From an uncultured Acidimicrobiia bacterium (GTDB taxonomy: Bacteria > Actinomycetota > Acidimicrobiia > IMCC26256 > CALEDW01), in assembly GCA_937949585.1 (NCBI GenBank), contig CALEDW010000027.1, positions 1-13,498 on the forward strand: a DNA stretch of 13,498 nt. The letters run 5' to 3'. Each line of letters opens with the position of its first letter. Positions within the stretch are counted from its first letter, which is position 1. A program made the translations under genes and the position numbers. This document shows positions 7,329 through 13,498 of the stretch, in pieces. Under the pieces are notes generated by a model. The model saw nothing but the letters and a program-made list of their open reading frames with translations, ran no database searches and was not told where the DNA came from.

Positions 7329-8168
7329 TCACACCTCCGCCGTGTAGCCGGCCAGGAACCCGAACCGTTCGCACAGCGCCGCCACGCGCTCACGCTGCGG
7401 TTCGGTCCAGTCGACCCGGTCCCGGGTGCGCGACGGGGAGGCGAACAGCCCGGCGCGCACCGCTGCCACCCAGGCCGGCTCGTCGGCGACGCCGAGGAAG
7501 CGGGCGAGCGCCGGGAGCGCCACCCCCGGGGCGGTCACCACGTCCTCGTAGCCCACCACGTGCGCTTCGTCCGGGGCGAGGCGGTCCAGGGTGGCGGCCA
7601 CACCTTCGGCACGACGTTCGTACACCCCGATCGCGACGTCGGGCTCCTGGTGCTGGCGGGCGGCGAGGGTCGCGATGTTGTCGAGCGGGTGGCGGGTCAC
7701 CACCACCACCCGCAACGGGACGCCCACCACCGCCCGGAGCCGCTCCAACAGCCCCGGGTCGCGTCGCAGCCACAGGGCCGACGTGCCGCCCTTCTTGTCG
7801 CCGATCACCCGCAGGGTCCGTACCCGGCCCTGCCATGCCCCGGGGAACGCGTACTCGTAGCCGCCCCCGCCCCGGCGGTCGGCGGCGAAGGTGCGTTCCC
7901 GGTCGAGGATCATCCGCCACAGGGCGTTGGCGTTCACCGCCGGCCCGCCGGCCCGCAGGTACCACAGGGCGTGGAGCTCGTTGGCGATGACGCAGTCGGG
8001 GTGTGCGTTCAGGGCCTCGCCCACGAGGCTGTGCCCCGAGCGTGGGAACCCCACGAACATGCAGTACGCCTGCACGGCCTCGGTGCCCGGCGGCGGGCGC
8101 CACCGCCCCGCGACCCCGCGGATCAGCCGCCACCACACCCGCAGCCGGGTGTCCTCGGAACCGGCCAC
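7329..8168 (-). CDS. Sulfotransferase, type C
   Basis: A 279-residue protein with a sulfotransferase fold distinct from types A and B. The 5' loop is VGFPRSGHSLVG (residues 39-50), then NAHPDCVIANELHALWYL. A central VIGDKKGGTSALWL (121-134) and VVVTRHPLDNIATL (155-168) supply the 3'-phosphate Arg159 and Thr167 in place of the common Ser. GYEDVVTAP follows near the C-terminus. The GTG at 8168 lies 5 bases after the stop of the ABC ATPase gene. Only a weak AGG precedes it, so reinitiation is likely. Longer frames towards 8714 run antisense to the ATPase and look spurious. The N-terminus is Arg/Trp-rich (RVWWRLIRG, 10-18), possibly membrane-associating. Its place directly after the exporter ATPase suggests that sulfation is tied to export. 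Confidence 0.85.
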   Translation of the reverse strand: MAGSEDTRLRVWWRLIRGVAGRWRPPPGTEAVQAYCMFVGFPRSGHSLVGEALNAHPDCVIANELHALWYLRAGGPAVNANALWRMILDRERTFAADRRGGGGYEYAFPGAWQGRVRTLRVIGDKKGGTSALWLRRDPGLLERLRAVVGVPLRVVVVTRHPLDNIATLAARQHQEPDVAIGVYERRAEGVAATLDRLAPDEAHVVGYEDVVTAPGVALPALARFLGVADEPAWVAAVRAGLFASPSRTRDRVDWTEPQRERVAALCERFGFLAGYTAEV

Positions 8169-8173
8169 CGGAC

Positions 8174-9400
8174 CTACTGCTGGTCCCAGTGGGCGCGGGC
8201 CAGCACCGGCGCGGCCCGCACCACCCCCACCGGCGCCGGTTCCAGCTCCGGTCCGGCCACCACCAGCCCGGTCACCGGGCCCCAGCGCAGCAGGTCGGTG
8301 GCCCGGGCGCGCCGCCCGGCCCCGTGGAACTCCTGGTGGCCGCTCACCGACATCCACACCGAGTAGGTGCCCCGCGGCAGCGGCAGGCTCTCCACGGTGC
8401 ACTCGAGCTTCGTGGCCCCGGCCGGGAGGCGCAGGTCGCGGCGCAGCAGCAGGATCGGGTGCCCGGGGGTCTCGCAGATCCCCAGGTGCAGCGTCGCCGA
8501 CGCCGCCGCCTGTGCCTCCAGGTGCAACGTGAAGCGCACCGGCTCGTTGCTCTGCACGTAGCCGCCGTCGGGGCCGGTGCACTCGACGGCGGCGAGGCGA
8601 ACCGGTCCGTCGTGGTCGCCGGTGCCCTCGATGCGCTCCTCCACGGCGCGCCGGTACCGGTCCAGCACCTCCCGCACCGGTCCGTGCGCCTGCAGCACCC
8701 CTTGGTGCAGCCACAGACCCTGCTGGCAGGTCGCCTCGACGGTGGGCAGGTCGTGGGAGACGTAGATCAGGGTGGTGCCGGCGGCGAGCACCTCGCGCAT
8801 CCGGTCGAGGCAGCGCTGCTGGAAGCTGGCGTCGCCGACCGACAGCACCTCGTCGACGAGCAGCACGTCGGGTTCCAGGTACGCGGCCACCGCGAACCCC
8901 AGCCGCATCTTCATGCCCGACGAGTAGTACTTCACCTGCCGGTCGACGGCCCGCTCGAGCTCGGCGAAGGCGACGATGTCGTCGAAGCGGCGGGTCACGT
9001 CGGCCCGGGTGAGGCCCAGCAGCGTGCCGTACAGGTAGGTGTTCTCCCGGCCGGTGAGCTCGGGGTGGATGCCGGCCGCCACCTCGATGAGCGCCCCGAC
9101 CCGGCCGCCCACCCGCACCCGGCCCGAGTGCGGGTACATCACCCGGGTGAGGATCTTGAGCAGCGTGGACTTCCCCGACCCGTTCGTGCCGACCAGCCCG
9201 AGCGACTCGCCCGGCTCGAGGCCGAACCCCACGTCCCGCAGCGCCCAGGTCCAGGGGCGGCGGTGCCCGGCCAGGAACCTGCGGGCGACCTGCAGCCGGT
9301 CGGCGACCCGCCGTCGTTGCCGGTCGGGACGGAACCGCTTCCAGATGTGCTCGGCCCGTACCGCCCCGGCCTGCACCGCGGCGCCCGCGTCAGGCGACAT
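8174..9400 (-). CDS. wzt: ABC transporter ATPase with C-terminal Wzt-type domain (polysaccharide export)
   Basis: This 408-residue nucleotide-binding subunit energises export of a lipid-linked glycan through the neighbouring permease. It shows Walker A GTNGSGKST (residues 71-79), a Wzt-style Q-loop region with ELTGRENTYLYG (114-125), signature YSSGMKMRL (159-167), Walker B VLLVDEVLSVGD (179-190, Glu184) and the switch His216 in YVSHD. After about residue 262 comes a beta-rich domain like that of long Wzt proteins, which in O8/O9-type O-antigen systems recognises the modified non-reducing end of the chain. The ATG at 9400 lies 11 bases inside the permease gene's end, so the two are translationally coupled. 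The symbol is by family resemblance; the substrate here is unknown. Confidence 0.93.
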   Translation of the reverse strand: MSPDAGAAVQAGAVRAEHIWKRFRPDRQRRRVADRLQVARRFLAGHRRPWTWALRDVGFGLEPGESLGLVGTNGSGKSTLLKILTRVMYPHSGRVRVGGRVGALIEVAAGIHPELTGRENTYLYGTLLGLTRADVTRRFDDIVAFAELERAVDRQVKYYSSGMKMRLGFAVAAYLEPDVLLVDEVLSVGDASFQQRCLDRMREVLAAGTTLIYVSHDLPTVEATCQQGLWLHQGVLQAHGPVREVLDRYRRAVEERIEGTGDHDGPVRLAAVECTGPDGGYVQSNEPVRFTLHLEAQAAASATLHLGICETPGHPILLLRRDLRLPAGATKLECTVESLPLPRGTYSVWMSVSGHQEFHGAGRRARATDLLRWGPVTGLVVAGPELEPAPVGVVRAAPVLARAHWDQQ

Positions 9401-10271
9401 CGGCGATCCCGGTCTCGAGCCGCTTGAAGATCACGTAGCCCACCAGGAGCCACACCGCCGCCGCCGCCGCCCCGACGGCCAGCGCCGCCCCGCGAGGCGA
9501 CTGGCCGTACAGCACGGCCCGGCGCATCCCGTCGATCACCGGGGCGAGCGGGTTCGCCGCCGCGTAGGCGACCTGCCCGGCCTCGGAGAGCTGGGAGTAC
9601 TTCCAGGCCACCGGCGTGGCGAAGATCCCGATCTGCAGCAGCATCGGGATCATCTGACGCAGGTCGCGCAGGTACACCACCAGCGACGAGAGGATGAGCG
9701 TCACCCCGACCGTGAAGGTGAGGTGCACCGCCAGCAGCACCGGCACCCAGTACGACGTCGCCGCGGGCGGGAACCGGTAGATCGCGAAGAGCACCCCGAG
9801 CACCGCGGTGGAGATCGCGAAGTCGACCCCGGCCGCGAGCACGAACGAGATCGGGAACACCTCCCGGGGGCAGTACACCTTGTTGAGCAGGGGGATGTTG
9901 GCGAGCAGGCTCGTGGTGCCGCTGCCCACCGACGAGGAGAACAGCATCCAGGGCAGCAGGGCGACGTACACGAACAGGTTGTACGGCACCCCCCCGGTGT
10001 CGACCTTGGCCACCCGTTGGAACAACAACGAGAACGCCACCATGTACAGCAGCGGGGTGATCACCACCCAGGCGATGCCCAGGACCGCCTGCTTGTAGCG
10101 CACGAGGATCCAGCGCTCAGCCAGGGTGCGGATGATGTGGCGGGCCCCGGCCAGCTCTCGCATCGCCGACCACAGGTGCAGGTGCCGGCGGTAGCGCAGG
10201 TGCCGGGGCGGTTCCGCCGGCGGGTCGTCCGGTCCCCGCAGCGCCGGGGCGCGGTCGGCGAGCGTCGTCAC
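9390..10271 (-). CDS. wzm: ABC-2 type polysaccharide export permease (Wzm-like)
   Basis: This 293-residue inner-membrane protein has about six hydrophobic segments, near residues 63-83, 97-118, 138-166, 174-198, 205-223 and 260-282, which is the ABC-2 layout of Wzm/TagG permeases. A cytoplasmic N-terminal stretch with LAERWILVRYKQAVLGIAW leads into the first segment, and VVYLRDLRQMIPMLLQIGIF is typical of the family. The GTG at 10271 overlaps the methyltransferase stop and has GGGAGG 7 bases upstream. The longer frame to 10430 would add 53 Arg/Gly-rich residues antisense-like in composition and is rejected. It works as a pair with the ATPase that follows. Confidence 0.93.
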   Translation of the reverse strand: MTTLADRAPALRGPDDPPAEPPRHLRYRRHLHLWSAMRELAGARHIIRTLAERWILVRYKQAVLGIAWVVITPLLYMVAFSLLFQRVAKVDTGGVPYNLFVYVALLPWMLFSSSVGSGTTSLLANIPLLNKVYCPREVFPISFVLAAGVDFAISTAVLGVLFAIYRFPPAATSYWVPVLLAVHLTFTVGVTLILSSLVVYLRDLRQMIPMLLQIGIFATPVAWKYSQLSEAGQVAYAAANPLAPVIDGMRRAVLYGQSPRGAALAVGAAAAAVWLLVGYVIFKRLETGIADVA

Positions 10272-10963
10272 CCCCGGGCCTCCCGGTCGGCGGGGCGGAA
10301 CAGGAGCATGTGCTTGGTGTCGCCCCGCTCGTCGCCGGTGACGTGACCGAAGTTCCGCACCTCCCCCAGGTCGGTCACCTCCAGCCCGGCCGCCGCGGCG
10401 GCGGCCTCGTAGAAGCCCAGGGGTCGCCACACCACGGGGAACCCCCGCCAGTGGGCGGACGGGCGCTCACCGAGGTTCACGTTGGCGAAGAAGCGGCCGT
10501 CGGGTGCCAGGTGCCCGGCCACGAAGGCCAGGGCCCGGTCGAGCACGTCGTCGCTCATGTGGATGAGCACCGCGAACGCCCAGATCACGTCGAAGCGACG
10601 GTCGAGGTGCAGGTCGGCCAGGTCGGCCGCGGCGATGAGCTCCGGTCGCTTGTGTTCGAGGTGATGCTCGGCCAGCTCCCGCCGGGCCTCCTCGATCACC
10701 TCCGCTCGAACGTCGATACCGGTGTAGTTGCCCGCCTCCAGGTAGTCGATGATCGGGATGCCGCCGCGCAGCGTCCCGCAGCCGAGATCGCACAGGGTGT
10801 GCGATGGCTGCAGCCCCTGGCCCCGCAGGAACGCGATCTGGAAGTCGCGCTTCTGGCGCCACAGGGCGAGCGGGCCGACGAGGGCGTGGCGGCGCTGCTT
10901 GCGGGTGGCGAACGTGGTGCGCAGCCGGCGTCGGAGCCTGCGGATCGCTCGAGGTGTCTGCAA
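10268..10963 (-). CDS. Class I SAM-dependent methyltransferase (TTG start proposed)
   Basis: A 231-residue Rossmann methyltransferase. Motif I is DLGCGTLRGG (residues 59-68). The acidic ribose-binding residue is Asp84 in YTGIDV. FDVIWAFAVLIHMSDD matches motif IV and its following region, and the protein ends with a strand and KHMLLF. The start is not obvious: no ATG or GTG occurs in frame near the domain. TTG at 10963-10961 has GGGAG 8 bases upstream and gives a short Arg-rich N-terminal helix before the domain, so I chose it. A frame extending to 11965 only mirrors the divergent genes. It opens the operon and overlaps the permease start, so a role in methylating or capping the exported chain is likely but inferred. 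Other small-molecule or sugar O-methylation cannot be excluded. Confidence 0.8.
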   Translation of the reverse strand: MQTPRAIRRLRRRLRTTFATRKQRRHALVGPLALWRQKRDFQIAFLRGQGLQPSHTLCDLGCGTLRGGIPIIDYLEAGNYTGIDVRAEVIEEARRELAEHHLEHKRPELIAAADLADLHLDRRFDVIWAFAVLIHMSDDVLDRALAFVAGHLAPDGRFFANVNLGERPSAHWRGFPVVWRPLGFYEAAAAAAGLEVTDLGEVRNFGHVTGDERGDTKHMLLFRPADREARG

Positions 10964-11029
10964 CGCCGCGTCTCCCTGCCGCCTCGGGGATGAACGTGAC
11001 GGTCGCCGTACCGAGGGCGTGTCGCCCGG

Positions 11030-11057
11030 TGGGCACCGCGACGCGGCTCCGTATACT
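11030..11057 (+). promoter_or_regulatory. Candidate sigma70-type promoter for the + strand operon
   Basis: TGGGCA at 11030-11035 matches the -35 consensus at four of six positions. After a 16-base spacer comes TATACT at 11052-11057, five of six to the -10 consensus. Transcription would start around 11064, giving a leader of about 70 bases to the GTG at 11132. The patch stands out against very GC-rich surroundings. No transcript data are available, so this is a prediction. Confidence 0.4.
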
Positions 11058-11058
11058 A
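11053..11058 (-). promoter_or_regulatory. Candidate -10 element for the - strand operon
   Basis: The same AT-rich patch read on the - strand gives TAGTAT, four of six to the -10 consensus, placed about 90 bases before the TTG start at 10963. A fitting housekeeping -35 is not seen; GGAACC (11077-11082, read on the - strand) sits about where a -35 would be and recalls ECF sigma -35 boxes, but this is weak. It suggests shared or bidirectional control of the two operons. Confidence 0.25.
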
Positions 11059-11067
11059 ACGGCACCC

Positions 11068-11106
11068 TGCGTGTGCGGTTCCGGGCCCGCGGCCACCGCG
11101 CGTGCA
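11068..11106 (+). promoter_or_regulatory. Possible 5'-leader hairpin before the sulfotransferase start
   Basis: TGCGTGTGCGGT (11068-11079) can pair in RNA with ACCGCGCGTGCA (11095-11106) as a 12-pair stem with three G-U pairs and a 15-base loop. It would lie right after the predicted transcription start and 11 bases before the GGGAG Shine-Dalgarno sequence. It could affect RNA stability or translation. Chance pairing is possible in such GC-rich DNA. Confidence 0.3.
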
Positions 11107-11131
11107 CGAGTGGGTCGGGAGAAGTCCGCCG

Positions 11132-11983
11132 GTGGGCATCACCAGCCGCCTGACAGCCGGGGTCCGTGGTGCCGGGCGCCGCCTCGCCGGCCGTCCTGCA
11201 CCGTGGGAGCCGGCGCCGACCCCGCCGCCGCCGGCGGTGCCGCCCGGGTGGCGCACCGGGCCGCCAACCTGGGTGGGGATCGGCGCCCAGAAGGCCGGGA
11301 CCACCTGGTGGGCCCGGCTGCTGCGGGGCCATCCGGGGTCGGCCACCACCCCTGGGGTTCCCAAGGAGCTCCACTTCTTCGACGCGTTCGCGTTTCGGCC
11401 CTGGGGGCCGGCCGGGGTCGCCGAGTACCACCGCTACTTCCCCCGCCCCGAGGTCGGCCCACAGGTGACCGGCGAGTGGACCCCGTCGTACCTCGCCCGG
11501 CACTGGGTACCGGCGTTGCTCACCGAGGCGGCACCGCAGGCCCGGCTGCTGGTGCTGCTGCGCGATCCGGTGGAGCGCTACCGCTCGGGGCTCACCCACT
11601 TCCTGCGCCGCGGGCACGGCAACGATCCTCGCCTCGCCGCGTTGAGCTTCGCGATCGGCTGCTACGCCTCGCAGCTGGCCTGGTGGGAACGCCACGTGCC
11701 CCGCTCCCGGATCCTGGTGTTGCAGTACGAGCGGTGCTGCGCGGAGCCGGCCGCGGAGCTCGCCCGCACCTACGCGTTCTGCGGGCTCGACCCGTCGTTC
11801 CGGCCCGGACGCCTCGACGCCCCGGCCAACCGCACCGCCGGCGAGAAGGTGGTGCTCGACGCGCACCAGCGGGCGGAGCTCGTCGCGGCCTACGAGCCGG
11901 AGGTGGAGGCGCTGGTGCGGGCCTGGCCCGAGATCGACCCGGCCCTGTGGCCCGGGTTCGCGCACCTGGGGCGCCCGGCGTGA
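11132..11983 (+). CDS. Sulfotransferase, type D (heparan/NodH-like Sulfotransfer_1 family)
   Basis: A 283-residue carbohydrate sulfotransferase. The 5' loop is GIGAQKAGTTWW (residues 49-60, with Lys54 as likely catalytic base). VPKELHFFD (76-84), a YHRYFP segment, GEWTPSYL (114-121) and LVLLRDPVERYRSG (140-153, Arg144 and Ser152) complete the PAPS and acceptor-cleft signature seen in heparan sulfate N- and 3-O-sulfotransferases and related bacterial enzymes. I chose the GTG at 11132 because GGGAG lies 10 bases upstream. A GTG at 11102 is in frame and would add 10 residues but has no ribosome site and sits in the predicted leader hairpin. The N-terminal 45 residues are Pro/Arg-rich. The end overlaps the next gene's GTG. 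It heads an operon with a GT2 enzyme and a deacetylase. Confidence 0.88.
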   Translation: MGITSRLTAGVRGAGRRLAGRPAPWEPAPTPPPPAVPPGWRTGPPTWVGIGAQKAGTTWWARLLRGHPGSATTPGVPKELHFFDAFAFRPWGPAGVAEYHRYFPRPEVGPQVTGEWTPSYLARHWVPALLTEAAPQARLLVLLRDPVERYRSGLTHFLRRGHGNDPRLAALSFAIGCYASQLAWWERHVPRSRILVLQYERCCAEPAAELARTYAFCGLDPSFRPGRLDAPANRTAGEKVVLDAHQRAELVAAYEPEVEALVRAWPEIDPALWPGFAHLGRPA

Positions 11984-12903
11984 CCGTCCGGCTGCCGGTG
12001 GCGGCGTGCGTGCTCACCCACAACGCGCCGGTCGCGCTGTCCCGCTGCCTGGCCTCCCTCGCCGCCGCGGACCCCGGCCCGGCCCGGGTGATCGTCGTCG
12101 ACAACGCCTCCGAGCCCCCCGCCGCTCCGGTGTTGCCGGCCGGGTCCGCCCCCGACGTCGCCGTGGAGGTGGTGCGCCTCGACCACAACGGCGGTCCTGC
12201 CGGTGGGCACGCCGCCGGGCTGGCCCGCTTCGCCGCCACCGGCCTGGAGGCCGCCTGGGTGATGGACGACGACACCGAGGTCGCCCCCGACTGCCTCGGG
12301 CACCTGTGGGCCGCGCACCGCTCGGCGCCCGAGCCGACGGTGTGGTTCCCGGTGTGCACCGAACGGCCCTCCGGCCGCCGCCTCGCCACCGCCGGTTGGG
12401 TGGGGGTGCTGGTCCCGGCCGAGGCGGTGGCCCGGGCCGGGCTGCCCGACACCCGGTTGTTCTGGTGGGCGGAGGACACCGAGTACCTGCGGGAGCGGAT
12501 GAAGGCGAACGGCATCCCGCAGCGGATCGTCGAGGAGGCCCGCACCACCCACGAGGCGGCCCGTTCGGTGGGGGAGCGCCCGGCCTGGAAGGCCTACTAC
12601 GAGGCCCGGAACGTCGTGTACCTGCGCCGTCACGTGCAACGCGACGGCCCGGTCGGGCGGCGGACCCGCCGGGCGGTCACCGCCCTCACCAAGCTCGCCT
12701 CCAGGATCGTGCTGTCCGAGCGGCACAAGGTCCGAAAGCTCGGGCTGCTGGTGCGGGGGGCGGCCGACGGGTGGCGGGGCCGGCTCGGCGAGACGATCCC
12801 GGTGCACGCCCGGGAGGTCGCGCCGGCACCGGCGGCGCCGGCGGCACCGGCGCCTCCCGTGCCCGACGGCGCCGGCGAACGCGGCGGGGAGGGAGGGGCG
12901 TGA
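11980..12903 (+). CDS. Glycosyltransferase family 2 (GT-A fold)
   Basis: A 307-residue inverting-type glycosyltransferase. It opens with PVAACVLTHNAP (residues 6-17), then VIVVDNAS (37-44), HNGGPAGGHAAGL (69-81) and the metal-binding MDDDTEV (95-101). WWAEDTEYLRERM (162-174) supplies the catalytic-base acidic pair, and RNVVYLRRH lies further on. The layout recalls rhamnosyl- and galactofuranosyl-transferases of the GlfT/WcaA kind, but the donor is uncertain. The GTG at 11980 overlaps the preceding stop. The last 35 or so residues form a Pro/Ala/Gly-rich tail beyond the domain. The protein has no membrane segments and would act at the cytoplasmic face. It overlaps the deacetylase start by GTGA. 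Confidence 0.9.
   Translation: MTVRLPVAACVLTHNAPVALSRCLASLAAADPGPARVIVVDNASEPPAAPVLPAGSAPDVAVEVVRLDHNGGPAGGHAAGLARFAATGLEAAWVMDDDTEVAPDCLGHLWAAHRSAPEPTVWFPVCTERPSGRRLATAGWVGVLVPAEAVARAGLPDTRLFWWAEDTEYLRERMKANGIPQRIVEEARTTHEAARSVGERPAWKAYYEARNVVYLRRHVQRDGPVGRRTRRAVTALTKLASRIVLSERHKVRKLGLLVRGAADGWRGRLGETIPVHAREVAPAPAAPAAPAPPVPDGAGERGGEGGA
12820..12855 (+). repeat. Short GGC/GCC-rich low-complexity tract
   Basis: Imperfect repeats of a GCGCCGGCACCGGCG-like unit encode the Pro/Ala tail of the GT2 protein. This is a likely site of replication slippage and of length variation between strains. No other role is seen. Confidence 0.5.
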
Positions 12904-13498
12904 TCGACCGGCTGCTGGTGCTCGGCTACCACAACGTGGCCGACACCCCGGCGTTCCCGCTCGGCGGCCCCGAGGGCATCGAGGGGTTCCGGGCCCAGGT
13001 GCGGTTCGTGGCCCGGTTCGCCCGGCCGTACCCGGTGGGGGAGGCCCTGGCGCGCCTCGCCGACGGGCGGCGTCTCGGGCCCCGGGCCGTGGCGCTCACC
13101 TTCGACGACGGCTACGCCGACAACGTGGAGCTCGCCGCCGAGGTCCTCGCCGCGGCCGGGGTGCCGGCCACGTTCTTCCTGGTGCCCGAGTTCCTCGACG
13201 GCACGGCGCGCCCCTGGTGGGAGCGGCTCGCCTGGGCGTGCCACGCCGCCCGGCGCCCGGACGTGACGGTCGCCGGGGAGCGGATCCCCCTCGGCGACGA
13301 CGCCGAGCGGCGGGCCGCCCGCCGCCGCATCTCCGCCCATCTGCTCCCGTTGCGCCACGACGAGCGCCTCGCCCGTCTCGAGGAGATCGTCGCCGAGCTC
13401 GACCCGGTCGGCGACGACCCCACCGGCGCGCTCATGACCGGCTGGGACGGCGCCCGCCGTCTCGCCCGCGCCGGTTTCGAGGTCGGTTCCCACTCGAG
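12900..13498 (+). CDS. Polysaccharide deacetylase (NodB domain), 3' end cut by window
   Basis: The frame opens at GTG 12900, overlapping the GT2 stop, and stays open to the window edge (199 residues seen). A strong GGGAGGGAGGGG site lies directly upstream. The N-terminus VLGYHNVAD is the usual first strand. ALTFDDGYADN (residues 65-75) is NodB motif 1, with Asp69 as the expected catalytic base and Asp70 as the metal ligand. FEVGSHS (193-199) is the beginning of motif 2, whose first metal-binding His is His198; the second lies beyond the edge. There is no signal peptide, so the enzyme is probably cytoplasmic and acts before export. The reaction would be removal of N-acetyl (or O-acetyl) groups from a glycan or sugar intermediate. 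Between the motifs lies an insert of about 90 residues with WWERLAWACHAARR and a charged helix, common in the longer surface-glycan members. Confidence 0.9.
   Translation, partial: MIDRLLVLGYHNVADTPAFPLGGPEGIEGFRAQVRFVARFARPYPVGEALARLADGRRLGPRAVALTFDDGYADNVELAAEVLAAAGVPATFFLVPEFLDGTARPWWERLAWACHAARRPDVTVAGERIPLGDDAERRAARRRISAHLLPLRHDERLARLEEIVAELDPVGDDPTGALMTGWDGARRLARAGFEVGSHS

Larger units (their letters stand above)
10964..11131. other. Divergent intergenic region
   Basis: This is the only sizeable non-coding stretch of the window. It separates the - strand methyltransferase/export operon from the + strand sulfotransferase/GT2/deacetylase operon. It holds the sole clearly AT-rich patch (GTATACTAAC, 11051-11060), an imperfect hairpin at 11068-11106 and the ribosome binding sites of both flanking genes. 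I see no tRNA, repeat array or small gene with support. Confidence 0.6.

Noticed and set aside
8003..9427. A 474-residue open frame on the + strand
   Set aside because: It is antisense to the ABC ATPase, whose Walker A, signature and Walker B motifs are unambiguous. The translation is His/Gln/Arg-rich and resembles no protein family.
11102..11131. Upstream GTG start for the type D sulfotransferase
   Set aside because: It has no Shine-Dalgarno sequence and falls in the predicted leader hairpin; the GTG at 11132 has GGGAG at suitable distance. It remains possible.
10964..11965. N-terminal extension of the methyltransferase to a 565-residue protein
   Set aside because: The extra 334 residues lie antisense to the type D sulfotransferase and across the intergenic region and have low-complexity composition; a TTG with a ribosome site gives a normal-sized enzyme.
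1..13498. CRISPR arrays, tRNA or rRNA genes, phage or plasmid genes
   Set aside because: I saw no regularly spaced repeats, no tRNA-like folds or rRNA sequence, and no integrase, transposase or replication proteins on either strand.

Overview
The window is very GC-rich DNA (about three quarters G+C by eye) with strong G/C third-codon bias, many GTG starts and repeated 4-base stop/start overlaps. This fits a high-GC actinobacterium. An acidimicrobial type is my guess from the general look, not something the sequence proves. The region is almost wholly coding. It is a cell-surface glycan locus with 14 genes in three transcription blocks. The gene at each edge is cut by the window.

Block 1 (+ strand, 3-5199): a formyltransferase-like protein (5' part missing), a GT4 glycosyltransferase and three PAPS-type sulfotransferases. 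Block 2 (- strand, 10963 down to 5175): a SAM methyltransferase, an ABC-2 polysaccharide exporter permease (Wzm-like), its ATPase with a C-terminal Wzt-type domain, a sulfotransferase, a second GT4 glycosyltransferase and another sulfotransferase. Blocks 1 and 2 converge and their last genes overlap by 25 bases. Block 3 (+ strand, 11132 to the edge): a heparan-type sulfotransferase, a GT2 glycosyltransferase and a NodB polysaccharide deacetylase (3' part missing). Blocks 2 and 3 diverge from a 168-base region holding a candidate bidirectional promoter, the only sizeable non-coding stretch.

Taken together, the genes suggest assembly of a glycan on the cytoplasmic side by GT4/GT2 enzymes, its decoration by methylation, probable de-N-acetylation and heavy sulfation, and its export through a Wzm/Wzt ABC transporter. 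Six sulfotransferases of at least three kinds in 13.5 kb is the outstanding feature. Four of them form an A-B-A'-B' series of paralogues with the last copy inverted. The proposed product is a sulfated exported polysaccharide or glycolipid. Neither the sulfate donor pathway (PAPS synthesis) nor an initiating sugar-phosphate transferase lies in the window.
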